64,000 nt of DNA. Origin: Streptomyces aureus. Its GTDB lineage: Bacteria; Actinomycetota; Actinomycetes; Streptomycetales; Streptomycetaceae. Under the pieces are notes generated by a model. It was not told where the DNA came from. It did not search any database and saw only the letters and a list, made by a program, of their open reading frames with translations. The stretch is from assembly GCF_000725495.1 (NCBI RefSeq), contig NZ_JNZD01000026.1, positions 51,235 through 115,234 on the forward strand, given 5' to 3'. This document shows, piece by piece, positions 35,518-44,046 of this stretch; position 1 is the first letter of the stretch, and each line of letters opens with the position of its first letter. Made by a program: the position numbers and the translations under genes.

Positions 35518-35568
35518 GCCCCGAGTCTCTCAGGTCCCCACCGGGCCCACCGGGGCACTCGGCCACGC

Positions 35569-35648
35569 CGGGCGGACCGGTGCGGAACGGGACGTGCCCG
35601 CCTCCGCACGGCCCGCCAGCCGCCAGGCGCACCGCACCGGTCCGCCCG
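35569..35648. repeat. 17-bp perfect inverted repeat with 46-base spacer
   Basis: Arms 35569-35585 and 35632-35648 are exactly complementary over 17 bases. The structure lies between the stop of the aldehyde dehydrogenase gene (35656) and the start of the DUF1349 gene (35517). It could be a long-stem terminator of the former or a leader structure of the latter. Confidence 0.65.
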
Positions 35649-35655
35649 CCGGGTG

Positions 35656-37185
35656 CTAGCGCTCCAGGTTGCCGTCGTACCGGCGCGGGAGTCCCAGCGG
35701 GTTGTCGTCGCGGAGTTCGAGCGGGAGCAGGGCCTCGGGGACGCCCTGGTAGGCCACCGGACGCATCCACCGCTCGATGGCGGTGCCGCCGACCGAGGTG
35801 GACGTCGAGGTCGTCGCGGGGTACGGCCCGCCGTGGTGCTGGGCCGGAGCGACGGCGACGCCGGTCGGCCAGCCGTTCACCAGCACCCGGCCCGCGAGGG
35901 GGGTGAGTTCGGCGAGGATCTCCGCGCCGCGCCCCTCGCCCGCCGCCTCCTCGGCGGAGAGCTGCACGGTGGCCGTGAGGTTGCCGGGGAGCCGGGAGAG
36001 CACCGCGCCCGCCTCGGACTCGTCCTCGTAGCGCGCCACGACCGTGAGCGGCCCGAAGCACTCCTCGAGCAGCAGGTCGTGTTCGCCCTCGGCCGCGAGC
36101 CTGCTCGCGGGGACGGTCAGGAAGCCGGGGCTCACGGTGTGCTCACCGGCCGCGCCGGGGGTCACCGGCGACTGGACGTCCGGGAGCCCGGCGCGCTCGG
36201 CCACCCCGGCGATGAAGTTGTCGCGCATGCGGTGGTCGAGCAGGACGCCGGCGGCGGTGTCGCTCACCGCGTCGGTCAGGGACTTCAGCAGCCGGTCGCC
36301 CGCCGCGCCGGCCGGCGCGAGCACCAGGCCCGGCTTCACACAGAACTGGCCGACGCCCAGGGTCATCGAGCCGGCGAGTCCCGTGCCGATCTCCTCGGCG
36401 CGCTCGGCGGCCGCGGCCTCGGTGACGACGACGGGGTTCAGGGAGCCCAGCTCGCCGTGGAACGGGATCGGCACCGCACGCGCGGCGGCCGCGTCGAACA
36501 GCGCGCGCCCGCCGCGGACGGAGCCGGTGAACCCGGCGGCCGTGACCAGCGGGTGCCGGACCAACTCGACACCGGCCTCGAAGCCGTGCACGAGACCGAC
36601 GACGCCCTCGGGGATCTCGTGCCGGGCCGCCGCGCGGCGCAGCACGGCCGCGACCAGCTCGGAGAGCGCCGGGTGGTCGGGGTGGGCCTTGACGACGACC
36701 GGGCAGCCCGCGGCCAGCGCGCTCGCCGTGTCGCCGCCGGCCACCGAGAAGGCGAAGGGGAAGTTCGAGGCCGAGTACACGGCCACGACGCCCAGCGGCA
36801 CCTTGTAGCGGCGCAGGTCCGGGATCGGCGGGGTCGCGGTGGCGTCGGGGTGGTTGATCACCACGTCGAGGAAGGCGCCCTCGTCGACGATCCCGGCGAA
36901 CGCGCGCAGCTGGTAGCAGGTGCGGGCGAGCTCTCCGGTGAGCCGGACCGGGCCGAGCGCGGTCTCCGCGTCGGCGGCCTCGACCAGCAGGTCCTTGGCG
37001 CCTTCCAGAAGGTCGGCGGCGGTGCGCAGGAACGCGGCGCGGACGGCGCGGTCGGCGAGCGCGGGACGCGCGGCGTGCGCGGCGCGGACGGCCTCGTCCA
37101 CCTCCTGGCCCGTGGCCTCCACCGCAACCTGTTCCCGCTGCTTCCCGGTACGGGGGTCGACACTCCAGACTGGTGCTGCTGCCAC
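35656..37185 (-). CDS. aldehyde dehydrogenase, 2,5-dioxovalerate (2-oxoglutarate semialdehyde) dehydrogenase type
   Basis: A 509-residue member of the ALDH superfamily branch that oxidises 2-oxoglutarate semialdehyde to 2-oxoglutarate with NADP+. Visible marks are VWSVDPRTGKQREQ, LGVVAVYSASNFPFAFSVAG, VVKAHPDHP, GFTGSVRGGRALF, the Glu in PFHGELGSLNPVV and the catalytic Cys in GVGQFCVKPGLVL. The C-terminus has GPYPATTSTSTSVGG. I chose GTG 37185 because gaaggga precedes it at the right distance. GTG 37212 would add nine residues. It is divergent from the IclR regulator, its likely controller, and could complete an oxidative pentonate or hexarate route with the dehydratases at 56.9-59.5 kb. Confidence 0.85.
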   Translation of the reverse strand: MAAAPVWSVDPRTGKQREQVAVEATGQEVDEAVRAAHAARPALADRAVRAAFLRTAADLLEGAKDLLVEAADAETALGPVRLTGELARTCYQLRAFAGIVDEGAFLDVVINHPDATATPPIPDLRRYKVPLGVVAVYSASNFPFAFSVAGGDTASALAAGCPVVVKAHPDHPALSELVAAVLRRAAARHEIPEGVVGLVHGFEAGVELVRHPLVTAAGFTGSVRGGRALFDAAAARAVPIPFHGELGSLNPVVVTEAAAAERAEEIGTGLAGSMTLGVGQFCVKPGLVLAPAGAAGDRLLKSLTDAVSDTAAGVLLDHRMRDNFIAGVAERAGLPDVQSPVTPGAAGEHTVSPGFLTVPASRLAAEGEHDLLLEECFGPLTVVARYEDESEAGAVLSRLPGNLTATVQLSAEEAAGEGRGAEILAELTPLAGRVLVNGWPTGVAVAPAQHHGGPYPATTSTSTSVGGTAIERWMRPVAYQGVPEALLPLELRDDNPLGLPRRYDGNLER

Positions 37186-37236
37186 CGCGGGTCCCTTCAC
37201 ATGTGATGCCACGTTCTTGTGTCACTCACCAGGGGT

Positions 37237-37252
37237 GTTCGATATGCTGAAC
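37237..37252. promoter_or_regulatory. candidate IclR operator
   Basis: GTTCgatatgctGAAC is a dyad midway between the divergent aldehyde dehydrogenase and IclR genes. IclR-family proteins often bind short dyads of TTC/GAA type in such gaps. The assignment is from position and symmetry only. Confidence 0.45.
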
Positions 37253-37316
37253 GCTGTCTCTGATGGTGAATCTCCTGTCGGAGACTATTTCCCGTCCAAC
37301 GAAGGGGTCAAGGGCG

Positions 37317-38090
37317 ATGTCGGCAGGCGAGACAGGCGGCGGGGCGCAGGTCAAGTCCGCGGTGCGGACCGTTGAACTGCTGGAGTACTTCGCCGGCCGG
37401 CCCGGTATGCATTCCCTCGCCGCGGTCCAGGAGGCCGTCGGATATCCCAAGTCCAGCCTGTACATGCTGCTGCGCACGCTCGTGGAACTCGGCTGGGTCG
37501 AGACGGACGCGACGGGCACGCGGTACGGCATCGGCGTGCGCGCCCTGCTCGTCGGCACCTCGTACATCGACGGCGACGAGGTGGTCGCCGCGGCCCGTCC
37601 CACCCTCGACCGCCTCTCCGACGACACGACCGAGACGATCCACCTCGCGCGCCTGGACGGCACGAACGTCGTCTATCTGGCCACCCGGCAGTCGCAGCAC
37701 TATCTGCGCCCCTTCACCCGCGTCGGCCGCCGGCTCCCCGCCCACTCCACCTCGCTCGGCAAGGCGCTGCTGGCCACGTACAGCGACGAGCAGGTCCGCA
37801 AGATGCTGCCGGAGGCGCTGCCCGCGCTCACCGAGCACACGATCACCGACCGGGAGAAGCTCATCGAGGAGCTGCACCAGGTGCGGGAGCAGGGCTTCGC
37901 GGTGGACCGCGAGGAGAACACGCTCGGACTGCGCTGCTTCGGCGTGGCGATCCCGTACCGCACGCCGGCCCGGGACGCGATCAGCTGCTCGGTCCCGGTG
38001 GCCCGGCTCACCCCCGCGCACGAGCAGATGGTCAAGGACGCCCTGTTCGACGCCCGGGACCGGCTCACCCTGGCCACACGCAGGCTCTGA
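37317..38090 (+). CDS. IclR-family transcriptional regulator
   Basis: A 257-residue regulator. Residues 8-70 form the winged helix-turn-helix (KSAVRTVELLEYFAGRPG, SLAAVQEAVGYPKSSLYMLLRTLVE). Residues 75-255 form the IclR effector domain with ETIHLARLDGTNVVYLATRQS, RLPAHSTSLGKALLATYSDEQ, LRCFGVAIPYR and ISCSVPVARLTP. Most IclR proteins repress a catabolic operon and are released by a sugar acid or aromatic ligand. ATG 37317 has aaggggtcaaggg upstream. It is divergent from the aldehyde dehydrogenase gene with a dyad in the gap, suggesting it controls that gene and itself. Confidence 0.92.
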   Translation: MSAGETGGGAQVKSAVRTVELLEYFAGRPGMHSLAAVQEAVGYPKSSLYMLLRTLVELGWVETDATGTRYGIGVRALLVGTSYIDGDEVVAAARPTLDRLSDDTTETIHLARLDGTNVVYLATRQSQHYLRPFTRVGRRLPAHSTSLGKALLATYSDEQVRKMLPEALPALTEHTITDREKLIEELHQVREQGFAVDREENTLGLRCFGVAIPYRTPARDAISCSVPVARLTPAHEQMVKDALFDARDRLTLATRRL

Positions 38091-38204
38091 CCCCCGGCGG
38101 CCCGCCCGGTGGCCTCGGAGGAAAGGGCCGCCCCATGAGGAACGGATGAGAAATCCGGCCGGACGGGAACGATTCGCCCCTGATCGCTCGTCCTTTTGGT
38201 CGGA

Positions 38205-39656
38205 ATGAACAAGACGATCAGGCGTGCCGCCGTCTTCACGCTGCTGCTGGTGCTCTCCCTGCTCATCAGGGCGACCTGGGTGCAGTTCTACGACGGTCAG
38301 GCACTCGCGGACGACAAGGACAACCGGCGGAACGCGATCGCGCTGTACGCGAACCCGCTCGGGAACATCATCGTGGCCGGCGAGGCGATCACCGGTTCCG
38401 CGCAGACGACAGGGAGCGACCTCAAGTACAAGCGGACGTACAAGGACGGCAGCCTGTACGCGGCGGTCACCGGCTACAGCTCCCAGGTCTACGGGGCGAC
38501 GCAGCTCGAGGGCATCTACCAGAAGCTGCTCGACGGCTCGGACATCCAGCTGAAGAACCCGCTGGACACGCTGACGAACAAGCGCGCCTCCCCCGGTGAC
38601 GTGGTCACGACCATCGACCCGGCCGTGCAGAAGGCCGCCTACAACGCGCTCGGGAGCAACAAGGGCGCCGCCGTCGCGATCGACCCGAAGACCGGCAAGA
38701 TCCTCGCGGTCGTCTCGACGCCGTCGTACGACCCGACGTCGATCAGCGCCGGCAACAACAGCGTCTGGAAGAAGCTGACCACCGACTCCGACAAGCCGCT
38801 GGTCAACCGCGCGCTGCGGCAGCCGCTGCCGCCGGGCTCGACGTTCAAGCTGGTCGTGGCCGCCGCCGCCCTGGAGGACGGGCTCTACGCCGACGCGGAC
38901 GCGAAGACGGACAGCCCCGACCCGTACCTGCTGCCGGGCACGACGACGAAGCTGAGGAACGAGAACGCGTCCGCGCCCTGCAAGAACGCCTCGATCCGGG
39001 TCGCGCTCCAGTACTCCTGCAACAACGTCTTCGGCAAGATGGCGGTCGACCTCGGCCAGGACAAGGTCAGGGCCATGGCGGAGAAGTTCGGCTTCAACGA
39101 CACGAAGCAGGACGTGCCGGTGCGGGCCTTCACCAGTGTGTATCCCTCGGGCATGGACAAGTCGTCCACGGCGCTGACCGGCATCGGCCAGTACGACGTG
39201 ACCGCGACCCCGCTCCAGATGGCCATGGTGTCCGCGGCCCTTGCCAACGACGGCAAGCTGGTCTCGCCGCACATGGTGTCGCAGACCAGCGACGCCGACG
39301 GCGACGTCCTCAAGGACTACGACGACAGCGCCGGGACCGAGCGGATCGTCAGCTCGGAGACCGCGCGGCAGCTCCGGTCCGCGATGCAGACGGTCGTCGA
39401 GGACGGCACCGGCACCAACGCCCTGATCCCCGGCGCGACCGTGGGCGGCAAGACCGGCACGGCCCAGCACGGCGAGAAGAACAGCAAGACGCCGTACGCC
39501 TGGTTCACCTCGTTCGCGAAGTCCGACTCGAACGGCAAGGAGGTGGCCGTCGCGGTCATGGTCGAGCAGTCGGACGCGGCCCGCTCGGAGGTCAGCGGCA
39601 ACGGACTGGCGGCTCCGGTGGCCAAGGCGATGATGCGCGCGGCCCTGAAGGACTGA
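38205..39656 (+). CDS. penicillin-binding protein, class B-type transpeptidase (PbpA-like)
   Basis: A 483-residue cell-wall transpeptidase. One N-terminal membrane anchor (about 9-26) is followed by a short non-catalytic domain. The transpeptidase domain has all three active-site motifs: STFK (Ser212) in PLPPGSTFKLV, SCN (Ser271) in YSCNNVFGKMA, and KTG (Lys416) in VGGKTGTAQHG. It resembles the shorter PbpA/FtsI-like proteins of actinobacteria that act in peptidoglycan synthesis during growth or sporulation. I use ATG 38205 (NKTIRRAAVF). The frame is open three codons earlier. It stands alone between the IclR gene and a strong terminator. Confidence 0.92.
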   Translation: MNKTIRRAAVFTLLLVLSLLIRATWVQFYDGQALADDKDNRRNAIALYANPLGNIIVAGEAITGSAQTTGSDLKYKRTYKDGSLYAAVTGYSSQVYGATQLEGIYQKLLDGSDIQLKNPLDTLTNKRASPGDVVTTIDPAVQKAAYNALGSNKGAAVAIDPKTGKILAVVSTPSYDPTSISAGNNSVWKKLTTDSDKPLVNRALRQPLPPGSTFKLVVAAAALEDGLYADADAKTDSPDPYLLPGTTTKLRNENASAPCKNASIRVALQYSCNNVFGKMAVDLGQDKVRAMAEKFGFNDTKQDVPVRAFTSVYPSGMDKSSTALTGIGQYDVTATPLQMAMVSAALANDGKLVSPHMVSQTSDADGDVLKDYDDSAGTERIVSSETARQLRSAMQTVVEDGTGTNALIPGATVGGKTGTAQHGEKNSKTPYAWFTSFAKSDSNGKEVAVAVMVEQSDAARSEVSGNGLAAPVAKAMMRAALKD

Positions 39657-39678
39657 GGCCCGGCCACCCCGAACGACA

Positions 39679-39712
39679 GGCGGCCCCGCACCCGATGGGG
39701 TGCGGGGCCGCC
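39679..39712. terminator. hairpin terminator after the penicillin-binding protein gene
   Basis: Arms 39679-39693 and 39698-39712 are perfectly complementary over 15 bases around gatg. It begins 22 bases after the stop. Being symmetric it may also stop transcription of the convergent permease gene that ends at 39810. Confidence 0.85.
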
Positions 39713-39765
39713 TCGTCGCGTGCGGGACCCGGTGCGCGGACCGGCGCCTCACGGACCGGCCGCCT

Positions 39766-39820
39766 CACGTCACGTCATGTCATGTCACTTCACTTGACGC
39801 CGCTTCACGTCACTTCACGC
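39766..39820. repeat. degenerate pentanucleotide repeat (CACGT/CATGT/CACTT)
   Basis: Eleven five-base steps of CACGT, CATGT, CACTT and CACGC type follow one another, with one interrupted decamer. The array covers the stop codon region of the NCS2 permease gene and the bases just beyond it. Slippage here could move the end of that protein. Confidence 0.7.
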
Positions 39821-41261
39821 CGAGCAGCTGCTCCAGCGGGTCGATGGCGAAGTACACGAGGAACAGGGCCGAGACCGCCCACAGCAGCCAGTTGACCTCC
39901 TTCGCCTTGCCCAGCACCGCCTTGATGAGGACGTAGGAGATGAAGCCGGCGCCGATGCCGTCGGTGATGGAGTACGTGAACGGCATCGCGGCGATCGTCA
40001 GGAACGCCGGGATAGCGATCTCGTACTTGTCCCAGTCGATGTGCTTGACGTGGGTCATCATCAGGAACCCGACCGCGATGAGCGCGGGCGCCGCGGCCTG
40101 GAGCGGGACGATCGTCAGCAGCGGGGTGAGGAAGAGCGCGAGACCGAAGAGTCCGCCGGTGACCAGGTTGGCGAAGCCGGTGCGGGCACCCTCGCCTACA
40201 CCGGCCGCGGACTCGATGTAGGCGGTGTTGGAGGAGGCGGAGCCCAGACCGCCCGCGACGGCGGCGGCACCGTCGATGAACAGCACCCGGCCGATGCCCG
40301 GGACCTGCCCCTCCTCGTCGAGCAGTCCGGCCTCCGCGCTGATGCCCACGATGGTGCCCATGGCGTCGAAGAAGTCCGACAGGACCAGGGTGAAGACCAG
40401 CAGGACCGCGGTGAGCACCCCGGCCTCGGCGAAGCCGCCGAACAGGTCGACGTGGCCGATGAGTCCGAAGTCCGGGGTCGCGACGATCTTGTCCGGGACC
40501 TTCGGGGTGGTCAGGCCCCAGCTCTTGATGTCGGCGACGGCGTCGATGACGATCGCGACGACGGTCATCGTCACGATGCTGATGAGGATCGCGCCCTTCA
40601 CCTTGCGGGCGAGCAGCGCGATGGTCAGCAGGACGCCGAGACAGAACACGAGGACGGGCCAGCCGGTGAGCCGGCCCACGGCGCCGAGCTGCACGGGCAC
40701 GGTGGTGTGGGCGATGTCCGGGATGCGGCTCACGAACCCGGCGTCCACGAAGCCGATGAACGCGATGAACAGGCCGATGCCGACGCCGATGGCCTGCTTC
40801 AGCTGCTGCGGGATCGCGTTCATGATCGCTTCCCGGAGGCCGGTGAGCACCAGGACGCAGATCAGGAGACCCTCGATGACGACGAGGCCCATCGCCTCGT
40901 CCCAGCTCATCAGCGGGGCCAACTGGAAGGCCACGACGGCGTTGAGGCCGAGGCCCGCGGCGATGGCGAGCGGAAGGTTGCCGCCGATGCCCATGGCGAC
41001 GGTCATCACGCACGCCACCAGCGCGGTGGCGGTGACCAGTTGGCCGGTGTCGAGCGTGTGCCCGAACTTGTCCTTGGCGCTGCCGAGGATGATGGGGTTC
41101 AGGACGAGGATGTACGCCATGGTGAAGAAGGTGGCGAATCCGCCGCGTATCTCCCGGCCCATGGTGGAGCCTCTGGCGGATATCTTGAAGAACCCGTCGA
41201 CCCCGCCTGCCGCCGGTGGCGCGGCACTTGGCCGGTTGTCGACCTTTTGAGCTTCGGACAT
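39810..41261 (-). CDS. NCS2-family purine permease (AzgA/GhxP-type guanine/hypoxanthine transporter)
   Basis: A 483-residue membrane transporter with 12-14 helices in the NCS2 fold. AzgA-type features are FATFFTMAYILVLNPIILG, GIGGNLPLAIAAGLGLNAV, GVGIGLFIAFIGFVDAGFV, DFFDAMGTIVGISAEAGLLD, and ASSNTAYIESAAGVGEGARTGFANLV in pieces (SSNTAYIESAAGVGEGAR). They are proton symporters for adenine, guanine or hypoxanthine. The exact base is not readable. ATG 41261 has a strong gaggag ribosome site. The upstream 23 codons of open frame lie before it and are unsupported. Its 3' end runs into a pentanucleotide repeat. Confidence 0.9.
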   Translation of the reverse strand: MSEAQKVDNRPSAAPPAAGGVDGFFKISARGSTMGREIRGGFATFFTMAYILVLNPIILGSAKDKFGHTLDTGQLVTATALVACVMTVAMGIGGNLPLAIAAGLGLNAVVAFQLAPLMSWDEAMGLVVIEGLLICVLVLTGLREAIMNAIPQQLKQAIGVGIGLFIAFIGFVDAGFVSRIPDIAHTTVPVQLGAVGRLTGWPVLVFCLGVLLTIALLARKVKGAILISIVTMTVVAIVIDAVADIKSWGLTTPKVPDKIVATPDFGLIGHVDLFGGFAEAGVLTAVLLVFTLVLSDFFDAMGTIVGISAEAGLLDEEGQVPGIGRVLFIDGAAAVAGGLGSASSNTAYIESAAGVGEGARTGFANLVTGGLFGLALFLTPLLTIVPLQAAAPALIAVGFLMMTHVKHIDWDKYEIAIPAFLTIAAMPFTYSITDGIGAGFISYVLIKAVLGKAKEVNWLLWAVSALFLVYFAIDPLEQLLGVK

Positions 41262-41516
41262 GGCGATTCTCCTCGTTGCCTGCGTGCGCGGTGTGCGGAT
41301 GCTGGCTGGATTGTTCCCCTCTTCCGGCACTTTCAGGTTTTCCTTGTGTTACGGAATAGGGTTCGGCCCGCCATACGCCGTTCGAGGCCCCGTACGGCCG
41401 GCTGATACGCTCACGCCTCCCGCCCCGCCCCAACTCCCGTGCGCCCACCGGAATCACGGGGCCGCACTCACCGCACCCGCACCGGTGCGCCCGGCCGACG
41501 CGAGGGGAGGTAGCCC

Positions 41517-42086
41517 GTGGGCACGGTCGTCGACGACGCCGCCTCCGTGGAGTTCCACGCCTTCTTCGAACGCCACCATGCCGAACTGGCGCGTTTCGCC
41601 CGTCTGTTGACGGGCGAGCCGGACGCCGCCGATGATCTGGCCGCCGACGCGCTGCTGGCGCTGTGGCACCGCTGGGACCGGGTGCGGTCCGCGGAGCATC
41701 CGGCGGCGTACGCGCGCGGGGTGGTCGCCAACCTCGCCCGCACCCGGATCCGCGCGGCGGTGCGCGAGCGCCGGCGGATCACCCTCTTCTGGTCGCAGCG
41801 CGAGGACAGGACCGAGAATCCCGACGTGGCGGGCACGGTCGACGTCCAGGAGGCGCTGCGCCGGCTGCCGTTCCGCAAGCGCGCCTGTGTCGTGCTGCGG
41901 CACGCCTTCGACCTGTCGGAGAAGGACACCGCGCTCGCCCTCGGGATCTCCGTGGGTACGGTGAAGAGCCAGACGTCCAAGGGCATGGCGGAACTGAAGC
42001 GGCTGCTCGGCACCGACGAGGCGTCGGTACGGATGCACGCGGGGGCGTTTCCCGCGGGCGGGGCCGCCGGAGGACGAGACCGATGA
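41517..42086 (+). CDS. ECF sigma factor, SigE-like (SigE70) subfamily
   Basis: A 189-residue extracytoplasmic-function sigma factor. Region 2 (FHAFFERHHAELARFARLLTG through ADDLAADALLALWHRWDRV, in pieces) spans about residues 12-75. Region 4 (VQEALRRLPFRKRACVVLRHAFDLSEKDTALALGISVGTVKSQTSKGM, in pieces ALRRLPFRKRACVVLRHAFD and LGISVGTVKSQTSKG) spans about 105-160. The GTG start has an excellent ribosome site (gaggggagg). It overlaps the next gene by four bases (ATGA), and that membrane protein is the natural candidate for its anti-sigma partner. Confidence 0.92.
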   Translation: MGTVVDDAASVEFHAFFERHHAELARFARLLTGEPDAADDLAADALLALWHRWDRVRSAEHPAAYARGVVANLARTRIRAAVRERRRITLFWSQREDRTENPDVAGTVDVQEALRRLPFRKRACVVLRHAFDLSEKDTALALGISVGTVKSQTSKGMAELKRLLGTDEASVRMHAGAFPAGGAAGGRDR

Positions 42087-42949
42087 GGGAGCCGCGCGAG
42101 GTGCACGACGAGCTGCGGGCCCGGCTGCGCGAGGAGGCCGGGGCCCACGAGCCGGACCGCGCGCGCATCCTGGCCCGGGTGGAGCGCGGGATGGCGGGCC
42201 CAGGTGAGCGGCGGCCCGCGCGGCGCGCGGCCCGTCCGCCGCTGCTCGGCTGGGTCCGTGTCCTCGGCGCGACGGCGGCGGTCGCGGGCATCCTGGCGGT
42301 CGGGGGCTACGCGGTGGCCTCCGCGGTACGGGAGGAGGCCCCGGCGGGGCGGCCCGTGGCGGTCCCCCCGGTCCCGGACGTCTCCCCGGAACCGACCACC
42401 CCGGCGTCGAACTCCCCCTCCCACGGCTCTCGTTCGGGATCACCGAGCGGGCCGGACCGGCCGCGTCCGTCCCGTTCGGGCACGCCCGCGGCGAGCGCGA
42501 CCCCCACCGCGTCCCGGACGCCCGCCGGACACACCGCGGACGGTCCGCTCTGGTCGGACGGCTCGGTCGACCCGCACGGCAACGAGTTCTGGGCCCAGAG
42601 CGACGTCACCCTCAAGACCTCGGAACAACTCACCTCGCTCACCGTCACGTTGAAGGTCCGGCGCACCGAAGGGGTGCGGGACACGGGAGCCTGGCGTTCG
42701 CTGCCCGAGGCCGACTTCACGACGACGGTCGACGAACGGGACGGCTTCCTCGTCTACACCTGGGCGCTCGAACCCGGGCGCACGGTCTGGCCGGGCGAGT
42801 GGGTCTTCGCCGGCCAGTACGACCATGCGCGCGGCGGCCGGGACGCGAAGGACGACGGCTACACGGTGACGGCGACCGCGAAGAGCGGCGAACAGGCCGC
42901 CGTGAGCGGTGACTTCGCGGCCCAGGGAGCAGCCGGTAAGGGTTCCTAG
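42083..42949 (+). CDS. single-pass membrane protein coupled to the sigma gene, putative anti-sigma or sensor
   Basis: A 288-residue protein. The first 50 residues are charged and helical (REVHDELRARLREEAGAHEPDRARILARVERGM in pieces), which resembles cytoplasmic sigma-binding segments. A membrane helix follows at about 57-80 (VLGATAAVAGILAVGGYAVAS). After it comes a long Pro/Ser/Thr-rich linker (about 90-150) and an extracellular beta-rich domain (about 155-280) with WAQSDVTLKTSEQLTSLTVTL and PGEWVFAGQYDHARGGRDAKDDG in pieces. No ZAS His/Cys motif is seen, so it is not a classical zinc anti-sigma. The four-base overlap makes partnership with the sigma factor likely but unproven. Confidence 0.7.
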   Translation: MREPREVHDELRARLREEAGAHEPDRARILARVERGMAGPGERRPARRAARPPLLGWVRVLGATAAVAGILAVGGYAVASAVREEAPAGRPVAVPPVPDVSPEPTTPASNSPSHGSRSGSPSGPDRPRPSRSGTPAASATPTASRTPAGHTADGPLWSDGSVDPHGNEFWAQSDVTLKTSEQLTSLTVTLKVRRTEGVRDTGAWRSLPEADFTTTVDERDGFLVYTWALEPGRTVWPGEWVFAGQYDHARGGRDAKDDGYTVTATAKSGEQAAVSGDFAAQGAAGKGS

Positions 42950-43008
42950 CACGGGACGGACGCGCACCGGGGAGAGAAAGATCCACAGGGGCGGCAACCC
43001 TTTCCCCG

Positions 43009-43045
43009 GTGGTGGCGACCAGGAGACGCACGATCTCCCCACCAC
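43009..43045 (+). promoter_or_regulatory. structured 5' leader hairpin before the PL3 pectate lyase gene
   Basis: GTGGTGG (43009-43015) pairs with CCACCAC (43039-43045), and inside it GGAGA (43022-43026) pairs with TCTCC (43034-43038). The hairpin ends a few bases before the aaggaa ribosome site. It may protect the transcript or regulate its translation. It matches no riboswitch I know. Confidence 0.45.
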
Positions 43046-43061
43046 GCAAGGAACCCGGTTC

Positions 43062-43892
43062 ATGACTGCACGAGTTGAACAGCGCGTCCGCCACCGCCGC
43101 CGCATCGGCGGACGGCGTGCCGCGATCGGCGCCCTGTCCGCCCTCGCCCTCACCGGCGCGGCGATCGCCACGACCGCGACGCTGGGCTCGGCCGGGGCGG
43201 CGACGGCCTGGCCCACGGCGAAGGGCAGCAAGGCGGTGAGCTCCACCATCCCGGTGTCGGGCACCTTCGACGGCAAGCTGACGAAGTTCTTCGGCAGCGG
43301 CGCGCTCGGGACGAGCGGCCAGGACGAGGACCAGGGGCCGATCTTCGAACTCGCGGACGGCGCGGTGCTGAAGAACGTCATCATCGGCGCCCCCGCCGCC
43401 GACGGCGTCCACTGCCTGGGCAGCTGCACCCTGCAGAACGTGTGGTGGCTGGACGTCGGCGAGGACGCGGCCACCTTCAAGGGCACGTCGCCCTCGGCCG
43501 TCTACAAGGTCTACGGCGGCGGCGCCAGGGGCGCGGACGACAAGGTCCTCCAGTTCAACGGCGCGGGCAAGCTGGTGGTCGGCAAGTTCCACGTGGAGGA
43601 CTTCGGCAAGCTGGTGCGCAGCTGCGGCAACTGCAAGAAGCAGTTCAAGCGGACCGTGATCATCGACGACGTGGACGTCACCGCTCCGGGCAAGGCGATC
43701 GTGGGGGTCAACTCCAACTTCGGCGACACAGCCTCGCTGCGGAACATCCGCATCCACGGCGACACCAAGAAGAAGATCAAGACGTGCGTCCGGTTCCAGG
43801 GCAACAGCACGGGCAAGGAGCCGACGGAGCTGGGCACCGGCCCGGACGGCACCACGTGCAGGTTCACGGCGTCGGACGTCACGTACGACTGA
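43062..43892 (+). CDS. secreted pectate lyase, polysaccharide lyase family 3
   Basis: A 276-residue extracellular enzyme. The N-terminus is basic (VRHRRRIGGRRAA) followed by a hydrophobic segment and an AGAATA cleavage region near residue 47. The mature part is a PL3 right-handed beta-helix: GSGALGTSGQDEDQGPIFEL, IGAPAADGVHCLGSCTLQNVW, WLDVGEDAATFKG, ARGADDKVLQFNGAGKLVV, FGKLVRSCGNCKKQFKR and VGVNSNFGDTA. PL3 enzymes cut de-esterified polygalacturonate with Ca2+ by beta-elimination. Start ATG 43062 follows aaggaa. It is the only plus-strand gene of the pectin locus, with its own leader hairpin and a shared terminator after it. Confidence 0.92.
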   Translation: MTARVEQRVRHRRRIGGRRAAIGALSALALTGAAIATTATLGSAGAATAWPTAKGSKAVSSTIPVSGTFDGKLTKFFGSGALGTSGQDEDQGPIFELADGAVLKNVIIGAPAADGVHCLGSCTLQNVWWLDVGEDAATFKGTSPSAVYKVYGGGARGADDKVLQFNGAGKLVVGKFHVEDFGKLVRSCGNCKKQFKRTVIIDDVDVTAPGKAIVGVNSNFGDTASLRNIRIHGDTKKKIKTCVRFQGNSTGKEPTELGTGPDGTTCRFTASDVTYD

Positions 43893-43993
43893 GTCCGGAA
43901 TTCGTCCGCCCCCGGGAGACAACCTCCGGTCCGCTCTCCTCGTCATCCAGGGTGCGGACCGCCGGCCCGGTCCCCCCTCGGCCGGCGGGAAGA

Positions 43994-44032
43994 CGAACGC
44001 CCCCGCCCGGTGACGACCGGCGGGGGCGTTCG
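43994..44032. terminator. bidirectional terminator between the PL3 gene and the acid phosphatase gene
   Basis: Arms 43994-44007 and 44019-44032 pair perfectly over 14 bases with an 11-base loop. It lies between two convergent genes and 14 bases from the stop of the minus-strand one. Confidence 0.85.
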
Positions 44033-44046
44033 ACCGTGGGGCCGCG

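Noticed and set aside
42950..43061. Known riboswitch (for example c-di-AMP type) in the leader of the PL3 pectate lyase gene
   Set aside because: I could not find the conserved core of any riboswitch class. Only a local hairpin is supported.
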